A stretch of 64,000 nucleotides of DNA from an uncultured Clostridium sp. (GTDB lineage: Bacteria; Bacillota; Clostridia; TANB77; CAG-508). The translations under genes and the position numbers were made by a program. Below, in pieces: positions 1-10,042 of the stretch; positions within the stretch are counted from its first letter, which is position 1; the number at the start of each line of letters is the position of its first letter. The notes beneath the pieces are model-generated. The model did not search any database. It was given only the letters and a program-made list of their open reading frames with translations, and was not told the DNA's origin. The stretch is taken from assembly GCA_948469655.1 (NCBI GenBank), contig CAOKMF010000005.1:34409-98408 (forward strand). The letters are read 5' to 3'.

Positions 1-132
1 AATTATGTCAATTTTTTATTGAAACCATTACTTTAATAAAATATTAATACATATTTAACTTTTTCTTAAAGTCTTTTATTTATTTTTTATGTATAATTAA
101 TTTACGCTAGATTTCAATTTTGGGGGTTACTT

Positions 133-956
133 ATGAAAAGGCAAAAAACAAGATTAAACTTTAAAAAAATTTTATTAAGATTATTTTTTCTAGCATTTAT
201 CATAGCTGGTTATTTTTTTGTTAAATATAGATTTTTTATAGTAGATAATATTTCTCGGATATATAGACGATTCACCCATTCCAGAGTTTTTAAATTCAAA
301 AAATGATTTGGTCTATCCAAACTCTAAGCTTGAGGAATATGAAGATATTGCTTTAAAAAATAATCCTGCATACTCTGGAATTCGGAAGATGTGAAGTAAG
401 TAACAAAATAGGCTATTTTACAACTTTTACAGCTAATACTGAGGGTAAGAATAAAACTTATAAAGAATATAAACAAAATGGTGATGTACCATGGAAAGAT
501 AATAAATATTGGGATAATACTATGGAAACTGATGGATGTCTTATAACTGCTCTATCTATAATTTTAAGCGGATATGGTAATACAAAAACTCCTGAAGATT
601 TAAGGAAGATGTATTATCCATATTTAAAAGCAGATAAACTTTCTTATGAATTATCTAATTCTTTTGGAATAGAAAATATGGATTTTTATTTTGACAGTAT
701 TCATTTATCTAATGATTATATTGAAGAACATTTAGAAACAAATAGGCCTATTCTCATTTGTGTATGGAATAAGCCTAAGGTTAATCGTTGGACAAGTGTG
801 TCTCATTATATGGTTTTACTTGCAACTGATGGAGAAGGTAAAGTGTATGTTTCTAACCCAAATGGCTTAGAAAATACATATAAAACTTCTGGCTGGTATG
901 ATATAAATGAAATAACTCCCTATCTTGCAAAGGCGTTATTTATTGAAGAGAATTAA
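133..956 (+). CDS. Membrane-anchored C39-like cysteine peptidase domain protein
   Basis: 273 aa when two CGGN sites are read as Gly (residue 42 at 256-259, residue 84 at 383-386); without them only 57 codons are open. A single transmembrane segment lies at about residues 13-33, preceded by lysines and arginines, so the rest is probably outside the cell. The C-terminal part has the pattern of the C39-like papain-fold family: VPW, then DGCLITA with the candidate catalytic Cys, HYMVLL with the candidate His, and SNPNG with the candidate Asn/Asp. Function is inferred from these motifs only; the substrate is unknown. The gene converges on fmt and the two stop codons overlap. The start is ATG at 133, following a GGGGGTTAC ribosome site. 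Confidence 0.75.
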
Positions 957-1892
957 TCAAACTTAGCTCCTTTTTCAATTTTGTTTCCTCTTAGGAAATC
1001 ACATATATTCATTCTTTTGCCGTTTTCCCCTTGGATCTCTAAGACTTTTATAATGCCATTATTCGCTTTTATTTGCATTCCTTCTTTATCATTTGCTAGA
1101 ATAACTTCGCCGTGGAACTATATTTTCGCTATTGTCTTCTATTATTTGAACTTTCCAAAATTTAATTTTTTTATCATTTAAAATAGCATATGCTCCCATT
1201 ATTGGGTTTAACCCACATACTTTATTTTTTATGCTTGCCGCCGATTCTGAAAAGTCAATTTTTGCAATTTCTTTATTTAACATTGGAGCAATTGTAAAGT
1301 CTTTCCCTTGCTCTCTTCTTGGCGCAGTTCCTTTTTCTATTTCTTTAACAGTTTTAACAAGTAACTCTGCTCCGGAAATTTTTAATCTATCCCAAAGCTC
1401 CCCTGTTGTTTCATACTCCCCAATTTCGGTTTCTTCTTGGAATATAATGTCACCTTCGTCCATTTTTTCATTCATATACATGGTTGAGTTTCCTGTGACT
1501 TTATCTCCATTTAGTATTGCCCATTGTATTGGTGCTGCTCCCCTATACTTTGGAAGAAGTGATGCATGTAGGTTTATACAGCCAAATTTTGGAATATCTA
1601 ATATTTCTTTTGGCAAAATCTTTCCATATGCTACAACACATATTAGGTCTGGGCTTATTTCCTTTATAGTTTCTATAAACTCAGTATTCCCTTTAACTTT
1701 TTCTGGTTGAAATATTTTTAAATTTTTCTCCTTTGCAAATACCTTTACTTCTGACTCTGTAAGCTTCATTCCCCTATTTTTTTGTTTGTCAGGATTTGTT
1801 ACAACACTTACTATATTAAAGCCTTCATTATACAGTTTTTCTAAAGAAGCCTCTGCGAAATCAGGCGTTCCCATAAATAAAATATTTAACAT
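953..1892 (-). CDS. fmt: Methionyl-tRNA formyltransferase
   Basis: 312 aa with one CGGN site at residue 261 (1109-1112, CGGC). Formylates initiator Met-tRNA using 10-formyl-tetrahydrofolate. The N-terminal catalytic domain shows LFMGTPDFAE at the start and the folate-site block NLHASLLPKYRGAAPIQWAI. The CGGN site lies in the C-terminal tRNA-binding domain, and the protein continues in the +1 frame as EVILANDKEGMQIKANNG to a stop at 953. Without the shift the ORF ends after 267 codons with an unrelated tail. It lies 12 bp after def on the same strand, in the common priA-def-fmt order, so it is almost certainly co-transcribed with them. Confidence 0.95.
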
Positions 1893-1904
1893 TATTTTCT
1901 CCTA

Positions 1905-2412
1905 TTATTTCTTCTTATCCTTTTTTCTCTCTTGTATACTTTCAGGTTCTACATATTGCATTGTTCCTGGTATCATGACATCTGTTAAAACTATTCCATT
2001 TAAGTGATCCATCTCATGTGAAATTGCTTGTGCCAAAAGTCCGAGTACCTGTTATTTTTATATTTTTACCGTTTTCGTCCAAAGCTTCTACTGTAACTTC
2101 TGCTGGTCTTTTTGTTTTTACATACATATTAGGGAAACTAAGGCACCCTTCTTCTACTTCCTGTGTTCCTTTCGTTTTTGTTATAACCGGATTTATTAGT
2201 TTAATTATTGGCTTTTCATCATAAAGGTCAATTACAATTATTTTTTTCAAAATTCCAACTTGTACAGCAGCAAGTCCAACGCCATCATATTCATGCATTG
2301 TATCAATCATATCTTTTATTAGTTCTTTTATTTTATCATCTATTATTTCTACTTCTTTTGATTTCTTTTTTAAAATTTCGTCCCCTTCTTGGCGCACATT
2401 TCTTAACCCCAT
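1905..2412 (-). CDS. def: Peptide deformylase
   Basis: 168 aa with one CGGN site at residue 124 (2040-2043). Removes the N-formyl group from new proteins. The three metal-site motifs are present: GVGLAAVQVG, EEGCLSFP, and HEMDH. The last lies beyond the CGGN site, in the +1 frame, so the enzyme would lose its zinc-binding helix without the shift; the restored peptide reads GTGLLAQAISHEMDH. The start ATG at 2412 has an AAAGGAAG ribosome site. A CGG triplet directly precedes the start codon but is not translated. Functionally paired with fmt downstream and with priA upstream. Confidence 0.95.
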
Positions 2413-2448
2413 CCGTTGGTACTTCCTTTCTATATTTATTTTCTTAAA

Positions 2449-4683
2449 CTAGTTCATATTATTAGGATTAACATCAACTGAAATACGTGTATTATTACTA
2501 GTCTTTATACTATTTATGCTTAATCTTATCTTGTTTATTATATTATTCCCAAGATTACATTTAATAATAATTCTCCACCTATACCTATTCTTAATTTTAC
2601 TAATTGGAGATGGCATAGGAGAGAACACTTGCATATCTTTCTCGCTAGATACTAGCAAATTATCATAAACTGCATTAATAACTCCTATTGCTGTATTATT
2701 ATCAAAATCACTAACCTCGATTTTTATTATATCGCAAAATGGTGGATATTTCAAGGCTTGCCTTAATTTTATTTCTTGATTATAAAATTTTATATAGTCT
2801 TGTTCTTTTGCGCACTCAATTGGGAAACTCTCTGGGTTATATGTTTGTATGATTACATGTCCTTTATCCCCTTCTCTTCCTGCACGTCCGGGCTACTTGC
2901 GTTAAAATATCAAATGTTCTTTCATTACTTCTAAAATCAGACATGTACATATTACTATCTGCTGCAATAACACCGAACTAGAGTCACATTTGGAAAATGA
3001 TGTCCTTTTACAACCATTTGAGTTCCAATAAGTATATCAATATTTTCATCTTTGAATTTATTTAATATAGTATCATAAGAATTCTTTTTGCTTACTGTAT
3101 CTATATCCATTCTAATTGTTGTAGCATTTGGAAAATTCTTATTAATCTGTTCTTCAATTTTTTGTGTTCCTGTCCCAAAGTACCTTATATTTTTACTTTT
3201 ACATTCAGGACATTCACTAACGTTATTTCTTTCGTACCCACAGTAATGGCATTTTAATTTGTCCTGTTTCATATGATACGTAAGTGTTATATTACATTTT
3301 GGGCAATTTACTGTATATCCGCAGTCTCTACACATTACAAAGGTAGAGTATCCCCTTCTGTTTAAAAATAATATTGTCTGTTTTTTTGTTTTTATATTAT
3401 TTTTTATCATTTCATATAGTCTATTACTTAAAACTGATTTATTTCCGAATGCTAAGTTCTTTTTTCATATCTATAACTTCTACATTTGGAAGCTCTGATT
3501 CATTTGCCCTTTTACTTAAAGTGAGTATTCCGGTCCTGCTTTTCTAGTCTATAATATGTACCAATATCAGGAGTTGCACTTCCTAGCACTAATGGAATAG
3601 AATTTTTCTTTGCAAGATATTTTGCAATTTCTTTTGCATTATATTTAGGTGTCATATCTGATTTATATGATGTATCATGTTCTTCATCAATAATTATAAT
3701 TCCCAAATTTTTTAAAGGTGCAAAAATTGCTGACCTTGCACCAATTACAATTTTGGCTTCTCCTTTATCTGCCCTTTTCCATTCATCATATCTTTCCCCA
3801 ACTGATAATTTACTATGAAGTAAAGCTATTTTATCTTCTCCAAATCTAGCAATAAATCTATCTACCATTTGTGGTGTAAGAGATATCTCAGGTACAAGAA
3901 CAATTGCGGTTCTTCCTTTTTCTAAAACTTTACCAATTAATTGAAGATATATTTCTGTTTTTCCGAGAGCCGAGTTACTCCATATAGTAAAAATTCCTTA
4001 AAGAATTTATCATTAATTCCAGCTTCAATTTTATTCATTGCTTTTTGCTGTTCTTTTGTAAGGCTTAGATTTTCTGTTCTTTGAATATTTTTATTTTTAA
4101 ATGGGTTTCTATTTACTTCTTTTTTTATGATTTCTACATAACCGTTTTTTTCTAAAGTTTTTGCAACTGTACTGCTTGTATCTGCAAAAGTTACAAGCTC
4201 TGACAATAGTACTTCGTCATTTTGCATTAAAAACTCTAAAGTTCTAATTTGCTTTTCTGACTTTAAAATCTTCTTGTCAATCTCTTCTCTAACATCTTCT
4301 TCATCTTTTTTTAGATAAACAAATTTCACTTCTTTATCTTTTATTCTGTTTTCTAAATTTTTCGATACTGTCCCTGGAGGAAGCATTAGTTTTATACAAT
4401 CTGATATATTACAAAAATATTTATTTGCCATAAGTCTTGCAAGCTCTATTTTTTCTTCATTTAAACTACCTAAAGTTTCTACATTTAATATATCTTTTAT
4501 CTTATACTCTGACTCTTCTTTAATTCCTATTACAAAACCTTCTTGTGCTCTTTTCATTGTACCAAAAGGAACTAGTACTTTTTTCCCAATAGAAATAGCA
4601 CCTTCAAACTTTGCTGGAACATTATAGTCAAATATTCTATTTAACTCTTTAGCATTGCTACTTATTATAACTTCTACTATCAT
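2449..4683 (-). CDS. priA: Primosomal replication restart helicase PriA
   Basis: 742 aa with six CGGN sites: residues 238 and 240 (3969-3972, 3962-3965), 384 (3529-3532), 412 (3444-3447), 569 (2972-2975) and 597 (2887-2890). Restarts stalled forks by loading the replicative helicase. The first two sites are both glycines of the Walker A motif GVTGSGKT. Walker B reads DEEH. Eight cysteines in a CxxC series at about residues 448-490 form the zinc-binding domain, and the motif QVAGRAGR follows, its first Gly being site 597. In the zero frame the gene is broken into unusable fragments, yet every fragment joins in register when CGGN counts as one residue. First gene of the priA-def-fmt run; start ATG at 4683. 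Confidence 0.95.
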
Positions 4684-4840
4684 GTTTTACAGTATATCAA
4701 ATTTTTATCAAATTCTCAAGACATTTTTATATGTATTTTATTAAATATAATCAATATTTCGTGACAAAAAATCCCCCATTTTTCGACACAAACCCGCTAG
4801 ATGTCAAGTCTATTCTATACATTTAAGTCTTCACTATAAT

Positions 4841-4869
4841 TTGACAATTTACATAAAATTTGCTATAAT
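4841..4869 (+). promoter_or_regulatory. Consensus sigma-A promoter
   Basis: TTGACA and TATAAT, both exact consensus, are separated by 17 bp. It faces the two small genes that start at 4971 and 5225, leaving a leader of about 95 nt. The 287-bp gap between priA and the first of these genes holds nothing else recognisable. Confidence 0.85.
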
Positions 4870-4970
4870 CTATGTATACCTATTTGTGGTAATTATTCTA
4901 GAGTTATTTAAGAATAAGAAATTAGGTAAGGAAACCGTTGTTGGTACTCAAGAAATGGAGGAACATTCAA

Positions 4971-5180
4971 ATGAGTATGTTTGACCCCAAGCTTAAAAGT
5001 AATTCCAAAAAGAAAAGCAAACCACTTTCCTTTGAAGAATTCAAAGAATTGGAAGTTTTAAGACATAATCTTTCCTCTCCTGCTTCAACTTTTAGAACGT
5101 ACCTTGTGCGTAACTATCTCAATTCAAAAGCTGGACAAAATTTAGAGGAAAGAATCTTTAAACATCTTGATCAGGCATAA
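4971..5180 (+). CDS. Hypothetical basic 69-aa protein
   Basis: 69 aa, lysine-rich at the N terminus (KLKSNSKKKSK), then a predicted helical stretch. No family recognised and no membrane segment. The start at 4971 is chosen because GGAGG lies just upstream; an in-frame ATG at 4938 lacks such a site. It follows a perfect promoter and is trailed after 44 bp by a second small gene with its own GGAGG site, so the two probably form a short operon. Function unknown. Confidence 0.6.
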   Translation: MSMFDPKLKSNSKKKSKPLSFEEFKELEVLRHNLSSPASTFRTYLVRNYLNSKAGQNLEERIFKHLDQA

Positions 5181-5224
5181 GTAACTATAAACACAGCACC
5201 TAAGAAAAAACAGGAGGTAGCACC

Positions 5225-5386
5225 ATGAGTAGTTTAGTACCCTACAAAGACAGTTTCACTCGACCATTTCCAATTGAGGCACCTAACGGCGTAAGCAATA
5301 CTTCTGATTCGGATCACGTCGAAGACGCTGAGTTCGACAAGAAGTTGCTCGCATGGAAAAACGGCGAAGGCCCTTACCCTTTATAG
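5225..5386 (+). CDS. Hypothetical acidic 53-aa protein
   Basis: 53 aa running from ATG at 5225 to TAG at 5384-5386, preceded by GGAGG with good spacing. Rich in Asp and Glu, with no membrane segment. Codon use is unlike the neighbours: many C-ending codons (TAC, GAC, TTC, AAC, GTC, CTC) in a region where A- or T-ending codons dominate. This suggests either a different history or selection on codons. No family recognised. A strong hairpin terminator follows directly. Confidence 0.6.
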   Translation: MSSLVPYKDSFTRPFPIEAPNGVSNTSDSDHVEDAEFDKKLLAWKNGEGPYPL

Positions 5387-5411
5387 GAAACAGCTGTATC
5401 CTTAAAAAGTT

Positions 5412-5450
5412 AACGGTAGCAAAGATTTATACCCCTTTGCCACCGTTTTC
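5412..5450. terminator. Hairpin terminator between converging genes
   Basis: AACGGTAGCAAAG pairs with CTTTGCCACCGTT (one mismatch), followed by TTTTC. It ends the small-gene operon; the last codons of addA lie within its right half. Confidence 0.7.
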
Positions 5451-8400
5451 TATTAATATTTCTTTACCCAAATAACTTGAATAAATATATACTCTTCCTA
5501 CTTTTTTATCTAAAGCTCTTTCCAAAGCTTTTTTATATATTTCTAACTGTTCTTTATATTTTACTACAAGTTCTTTTTCTTCCTTTACTCTATCTGTTTT
5601 ATAATCTACTAAAACAACTTCTCCTTTATCTGTAATATAATATAAATCTATAATTCCCTGAACAAGAACATTTTCGTCTGTATCTTCTTCATAAATTTCT
5701 TTTACACCAATATTTATATAAAAAGGTTTTTCTCTTTCTATTTCTTTTGCAGTTTTTAATTCTTTCCAAATATTGCTTTTAGTAAATTCAAATACTTTAT
5801 CAATATCAATAGCTTCTCTTTGTTTTTCGTTAATTATTTTATGTTTTTCTAAGTCTTCTGCAAGTTTTATTATTTTATCTTTATCATAATCTATCTTCTC
5901 ATCAAGCTCTTGAAGCATCAAATGCATTAAACTTCCCTTTTCTGCTCCTGTAAGTTCTTTGCTTTCTTTTAAGAATTCTGGGACGTTATAATCTTCAAAT
6001 TCCTTTTCTTCTAAGTCTAGCTTCATATTCTTTATTCCTGTAACAGAAGTCTTTGTAAGTACATGTTTTAACTCTTTATATTCATATTTCCACTCAAGCT
6101 TTTCTTTTATTTTAGAGATATCTTTTTCCTTTACATTTTTCAATTTCTCTTCTATATTTCTATCTTCTTTTTTCTCTTCATCAGATTTATCCTTTAAAAA
6201 TTCTTTGGCTTTATATGTATTTACTTCTAGTATCTCATTTAATTCTGCATTACGCTTTAAATATACAAGCTCTATCCAATCAAGATAGCTTAAAGCTTTT
6301 TGTATGATGTTTTTGTTTATATTAGTTTTTCCATCTGTCCCTGCATAAGAAGCAAGTATATTCTCTTTTTTTGCTATTTCTTTTGTATAATCTTTTTCTA
6401 TTCCAGTAATTATGAGCTTTTCCTTGGCTCTAGTTAGTGCAACATAAAGTACTCTCATTTCTTCTGATATAACTTCTTTTTTTGACTGTATCTTTACCGC
6501 TTCCCTTGCAAGAGTTGTGTAGCTTTCTCCTTCTTCATAATTAACATACTTTGGTCCAAAACCTAAATCACCGTGAAGCAATATATCGTTTTTATTTATA
6601 TCTTGCATGTTAAACCTTTTAGCAGTTCCTGATAAAAACACAACTGGAAATTCTAGTCCTTTACTTTTATGAATACTCATAATTCTAACAACATCTTCAT
6701 TTTCTCCAATAAGCTTTGCAGGTGCCATATCACCGCTACTTAATTTTAGCTTGTCTATAAAACTTATAAAATTATATAAGCCTTTAAAGCTTGTCTTTTC
6801 ATATTGTTTTGCTTTCTCAAATAACATTTTAAGATTTTGTGCTCTTAAGACACCGTTTGGCATTAAACTAACATAGCTGTAATATCCTGTATCTAAATAT
6901 ATCTTCCATATAAATTCACCGAAGTGGCATACAATCTTTACTTTTCTTAAAAGTTTCTAACTTTTCTAAAAATTTTTCTATCTTAAGCTTTAAATCAGTA
7001 TTCGCTTCTTTTTTATCTTTATATAACATCATAGATTCATAAAAACTTCTATCAGTACTATCTACCCTTATTTCTATTAATTCATTATCACTAAAGCCAC
7101 CTATCATTGACCTTAGAACTGTAACTATTGCTATATCATTTATTGGGTTATCTATGATTTTTAATAAACTCATTATGACTTGTATTTCAGTCGAGTCTAA
7201 ATATCCGAGAAGAAGTATCACAAAATACAGGAATGTTTAATCTTGTAATTTCTTGTTCATATATTGGTGCTAAAGTTTTTGTAGACCTAAGTAGTACTGC
7301 TATATCTTTATATGTAATTTTTCTCTCTGTTTTATCTTTATTAGAAACCATAACCCCTCTATCTACTAGCTCTTTTATTCGTTTTGCTACAAATTTAGCT
7401 TCAAGTACTACGTCTTCTATTTTTTCGTTCTCTTCTACATCTTCTTCAGTATTTTCATCTTTATATATACTTGTCTCTTCTTCCTTTAAGTCTATAATAT
7501 CTAATTCTGCTTTTACATCTTCTTTTTTTATATAATCTGCACCTAAGTTTAGATATTCTTCTTTTGTGTAGTCTATATCTCCCAAAGCCTTTGTCATTAT
7601 GCTATCAAATATTATATTTGTAAGAGCTAAAACATTTTCCCTACTTCTAAAGTTCTTAAATAATTGAATTTTTAAGTTATCTTTTTCTTCTAGTTCTTCT
7701 TTTATTTTATATTTTTCGTATTTTTCTAGGAATAGTTCAGGTTTAGCTCCTCTAAACTTATATATACTTTGCTTTACATCCCCTACCATAAATATATTAT
7801 TGCCTCTAGAAATTGCATTTAAGATACTTTCTTGAACCAAGTTGCTGTCTTGATATTCGTCTATCAATATTTCTTCATATTTTTCTTTATATTTTTCACA
7901 TACATTACTTGTTTCTAAATTAAATATTTCAAGTGCAAAGTGCTCTATATCACTAAAGTCTATTATATTTTTATCTTGTTTTACTTTAGCAAAATTATCT
8001 ATAAACTCTAGCATCAAACTTTTTATAGCTTCTAATATGCTATACATGATTTCTATATCTTCATTTGCCATTTCTGATGGATATATTAATATTTTCTCTT
8101 TAATTTTCGATATTTGGTCTTTTACGGCTTTTCTAGATGCCTTTATTTTATCTTTTATCTCTTCTGGCACTTTTTTATCTCTTGGAAATATATCAAACTT
8201 AAGATTACTTATCTCTTCAAACATTTCATTCCAATTTTTCTTATCATGTATACTTCTAATTCTCCTTACATCTTCTGATAAAACCACCACAAATTTTTCT
8301 ATATCTTCTTCATATTTTATTCTTTCTATTTCTTCTTCAAGCCTAAGTATGCAATCTTTAAGTTCTTCTTTTGCTTTATTAAATAAGATTTCTCCCCATG

Positions 8401-9037
8401 GAGTTTTTTCAAAGCTAACTTTTTCTATATTAAACATATTTATTTTTTCTTCAAGCCAAACTTTTGGATAAGGCATACTTTGTATGAAATTGTGTATATC
8501 AAGTATTACTTCTTTAAGCGTTTCGTCTCCTTTATAGCTTGTATACATGTTTACTAATTTTAAAAATTCTTCATTTTCTTCTTCATACTTTGTTTCAAAT
8601 AGTTCTTCTAGAGTTTCTTGCTTTAATATTTGTATTTCTGTGTTTTCAGCAATTTTAAGATTTGGAGAAATTCCTATTTCAAAAAAATTATTCTTGACGA
8701 CATCTAGGCAAAATGCATCTATTGTACAAATACTTGCTTTTGAAAGAAGAATAATTTGTCTTGCTAAGTGCTTATCTCTAGGATTCTCTTCTATTTTTTT
8801 ATATAACGTATCTAATATCCTTGCTTTCATCTCTGATGCAGCAGCTTTTGTAAATGTTACAACCAAGATTTTATCTATGTCAATTTTATCATTTATTACT
8901 TTATTTACAATTCTTTCTACAAGTACTGCTGTTTTTCCGCTTCCTGCCGCTGCTGCAACAAGTATGTTTTCTCCTTTTTCATTAATTGAAAGTAATTGCT
9001 CGTTAGTCCATTTTACTTTGCCCATAAATTCCTCCAA
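5427..9037 (-). CDS. addA: ATP-dependent helicase/nuclease subunit A (AddA)
   Basis: 1202 aa with two CGGN sites at residues 611 (7204-7207) and 706 (6918-6921). UvrD-like helicase and nuclease subunit of the AddAB complex that processes double-strand ends. Visible motifs in order: Walker A AAAAGSGKTAVL near the start, Walker B DEYQDSN, VGDVKQSIYKFRGA, IHKSKGLEFPVVF, and the RecB-type nuclease motif VDYKTD near the C terminus. Its Walker A glycine is an ordinary GGA after AGC, where CGG spans two codons and no shift occurs. The usual partner addB is not adjacent and is not in this window. Start ATG at 9037. Confidence 0.93.
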
Positions 9038-9136
9038 ATATATTTGTTACATGATATCACAAAATGAACTTTTTTTCCATATTTTAAATATTTTTTTATA
9101 TTTTGGATATTCTAACTATTAAATGGAGGTAAAAAA

Positions 9137-9571
9137 ATGGATAATAATGAGAATTTAAAAGTTTTAAAAGAACTTCACACAGGAGCCCAAATGGGAATAA
9201 AAGCTATTTCCTATGTTTCTGAAAAAGCTGAAAATGAAGAGTTTAAGAGAGAACTTAGTACTCAGTATAATCAATATGAAGATATCTTGAATAAAGTTAC
9301 TGATATTTACAATGATTTCGGTGAAGTTCCTTCTACTTCTAATATTAAAAATGATGTAATGACTTGGATGGGAGTTCAAATGAATACTATGAATGATAGA
9401 AGTAACTCTAAACTTTCTGAAATGTTAATACAAGGAACTGTTATGGGTATTATTGAAGGACGCAAGATTTTAAATAACAACCCTAATGTTGATACAAATA
9501 TAAAAGATACATTAAATGAATTTGTACAGCTTCAAGAAAATTCTGTAACAAGATTAAAAGAATTTCTTTAA
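9137..9571 (+). CDS. Hypothetical helical protein (ferritin-like/DUF2383-type fold possible)
   Basis: 144 aa, preceded by GGAGG. The sequence is soluble, charged and heptad-like, resembling a four-helix bundle: helices around residues 4-28, 32-60, 75-100 and 118-143. The layout recalls small ferritin-like proteins of spore-forming Clostridia, but I cannot name the family. No metal-ligand pattern is clear. It diverges from addA across 99 bp. Confidence 0.6.
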   Translation: MDNNENLKVLKELHTGAQMGIKAISYVSEKAENEEFKRELSTQYNQYEDILNKVTDIYNDFGEVPSTSNIKNDVMTWMGVQMNTMNDRSNSKLSEMLIQGTVMGIIEGRKILNNNPNVDTNIKDTLNEFVQLQENSVTRLKEFL

Positions 9572-9587
9572 AATTAAGAAAATTGGA

Positions 9588-9655
9588 CGTTAGCGGAAGC
9601 AAAGCTTCCGACGTCCACATGTGCAAAATCGCTTCGTGATTATTACACATCCCAA
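9588..9655. repeat. Pair of imperfect hairpins of unknown role
   Basis: GGACGT...GGAAGC pairs with GCTTCCGACGTCC, followed by ATGTG...AATC pairing with GATT...CACAT around GCTTCGT. Similar GC-richer hairpins with a GAAG/CTTC core occur at 13450-13545. They may belong to an extragenic repeat family or act as weak terminators. Confidence 0.4.
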
Positions 9656-9710
9656 GGAAAATTAACCTTTTTGAATAGTCAAAATCTGCTATTTTTCCTA
9701 TTCAATAAAA

Positions 9711-9753
9711 AAATAAGAGACTGGTTAATTTTAACTTAAGTCTCTTATTTTTT
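9711..9753. terminator. Bidirectional hairpin terminator
   Basis: AAATAAGAGACT pairs perfectly with AGTCTCTTATTT, followed by more T. It serves the gene ending at 9571 and the small gene ending at 9759 on the other strand. A second stem, TTGAATAG with CTATTCAA, lies just before it at 9671-9704. Confidence 0.7.
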
Positions 9754-9758
9754 AAGTA

Positions 9759-9932
9759 CTAGTTGTTGCAACATCCAAAGTTTGTAAATAATAGTAAGAA
9801 TATTATTAAGAAAAATAATATTTCGCTATTTCCACCACAGCCACATCCTCCAAATAAGTTTCCAAGTCCATTATTGCCACATCCACAACCACAGTTTCTT
9901 GGTTCTCCATAATTTCTTTGTTCTTCTGGCAT
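9759..9932 (-). CDS. Small Cys/Gly-rich single-pass membrane protein
   Basis: 57 aa from ATG at 9932 to a stop at 9759, with ATAGGAGGT as a strong ribosome site. The N-terminal half carries CGCGCG and GGCGCGG clusters (six Cys), then one hydrophobic helix (residues about 37-52), ending GCCNN. This resembles the small glycine/cysteine-rich proteins found in many spore-forming Bacillota. The Cys clusters could bind metal or form disulphides; the role is unknown. It lies downstream of a terminator and is divergent from the U32 gene. Confidence 0.65.
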   Translation of the reverse strand: MPEEQRNYGEPRNCGCGCGNNGLGNLFGGCGCGGNSEILFFLIIFLLLFTNFGCCNN

Positions 9933-10042
9933 AATTTATACCTCCTATTTTAAAAAGTTTCTACAATATACTATGATTTTTTTGTAATTTGTGATACAAT
10001 ATTTGTGTATAACTATTTAAAATTTCTATATTAAAATATTAA

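Noticed and set aside
2449..4683. Mass pseudogene formation of priA, uvrB, mutL, ftsY and others
   Set aside because: Essential genes are included, every lesion is the same kind, and all proteins are otherwise well conserved with intact catalytic residues.
9164..9379. Reverse-strand open frames inside the gene at 9137 and inside many other genes
   Set aside because: They lack ribosome sites and lie opposite better-supported genes with family matches or coding-like composition.
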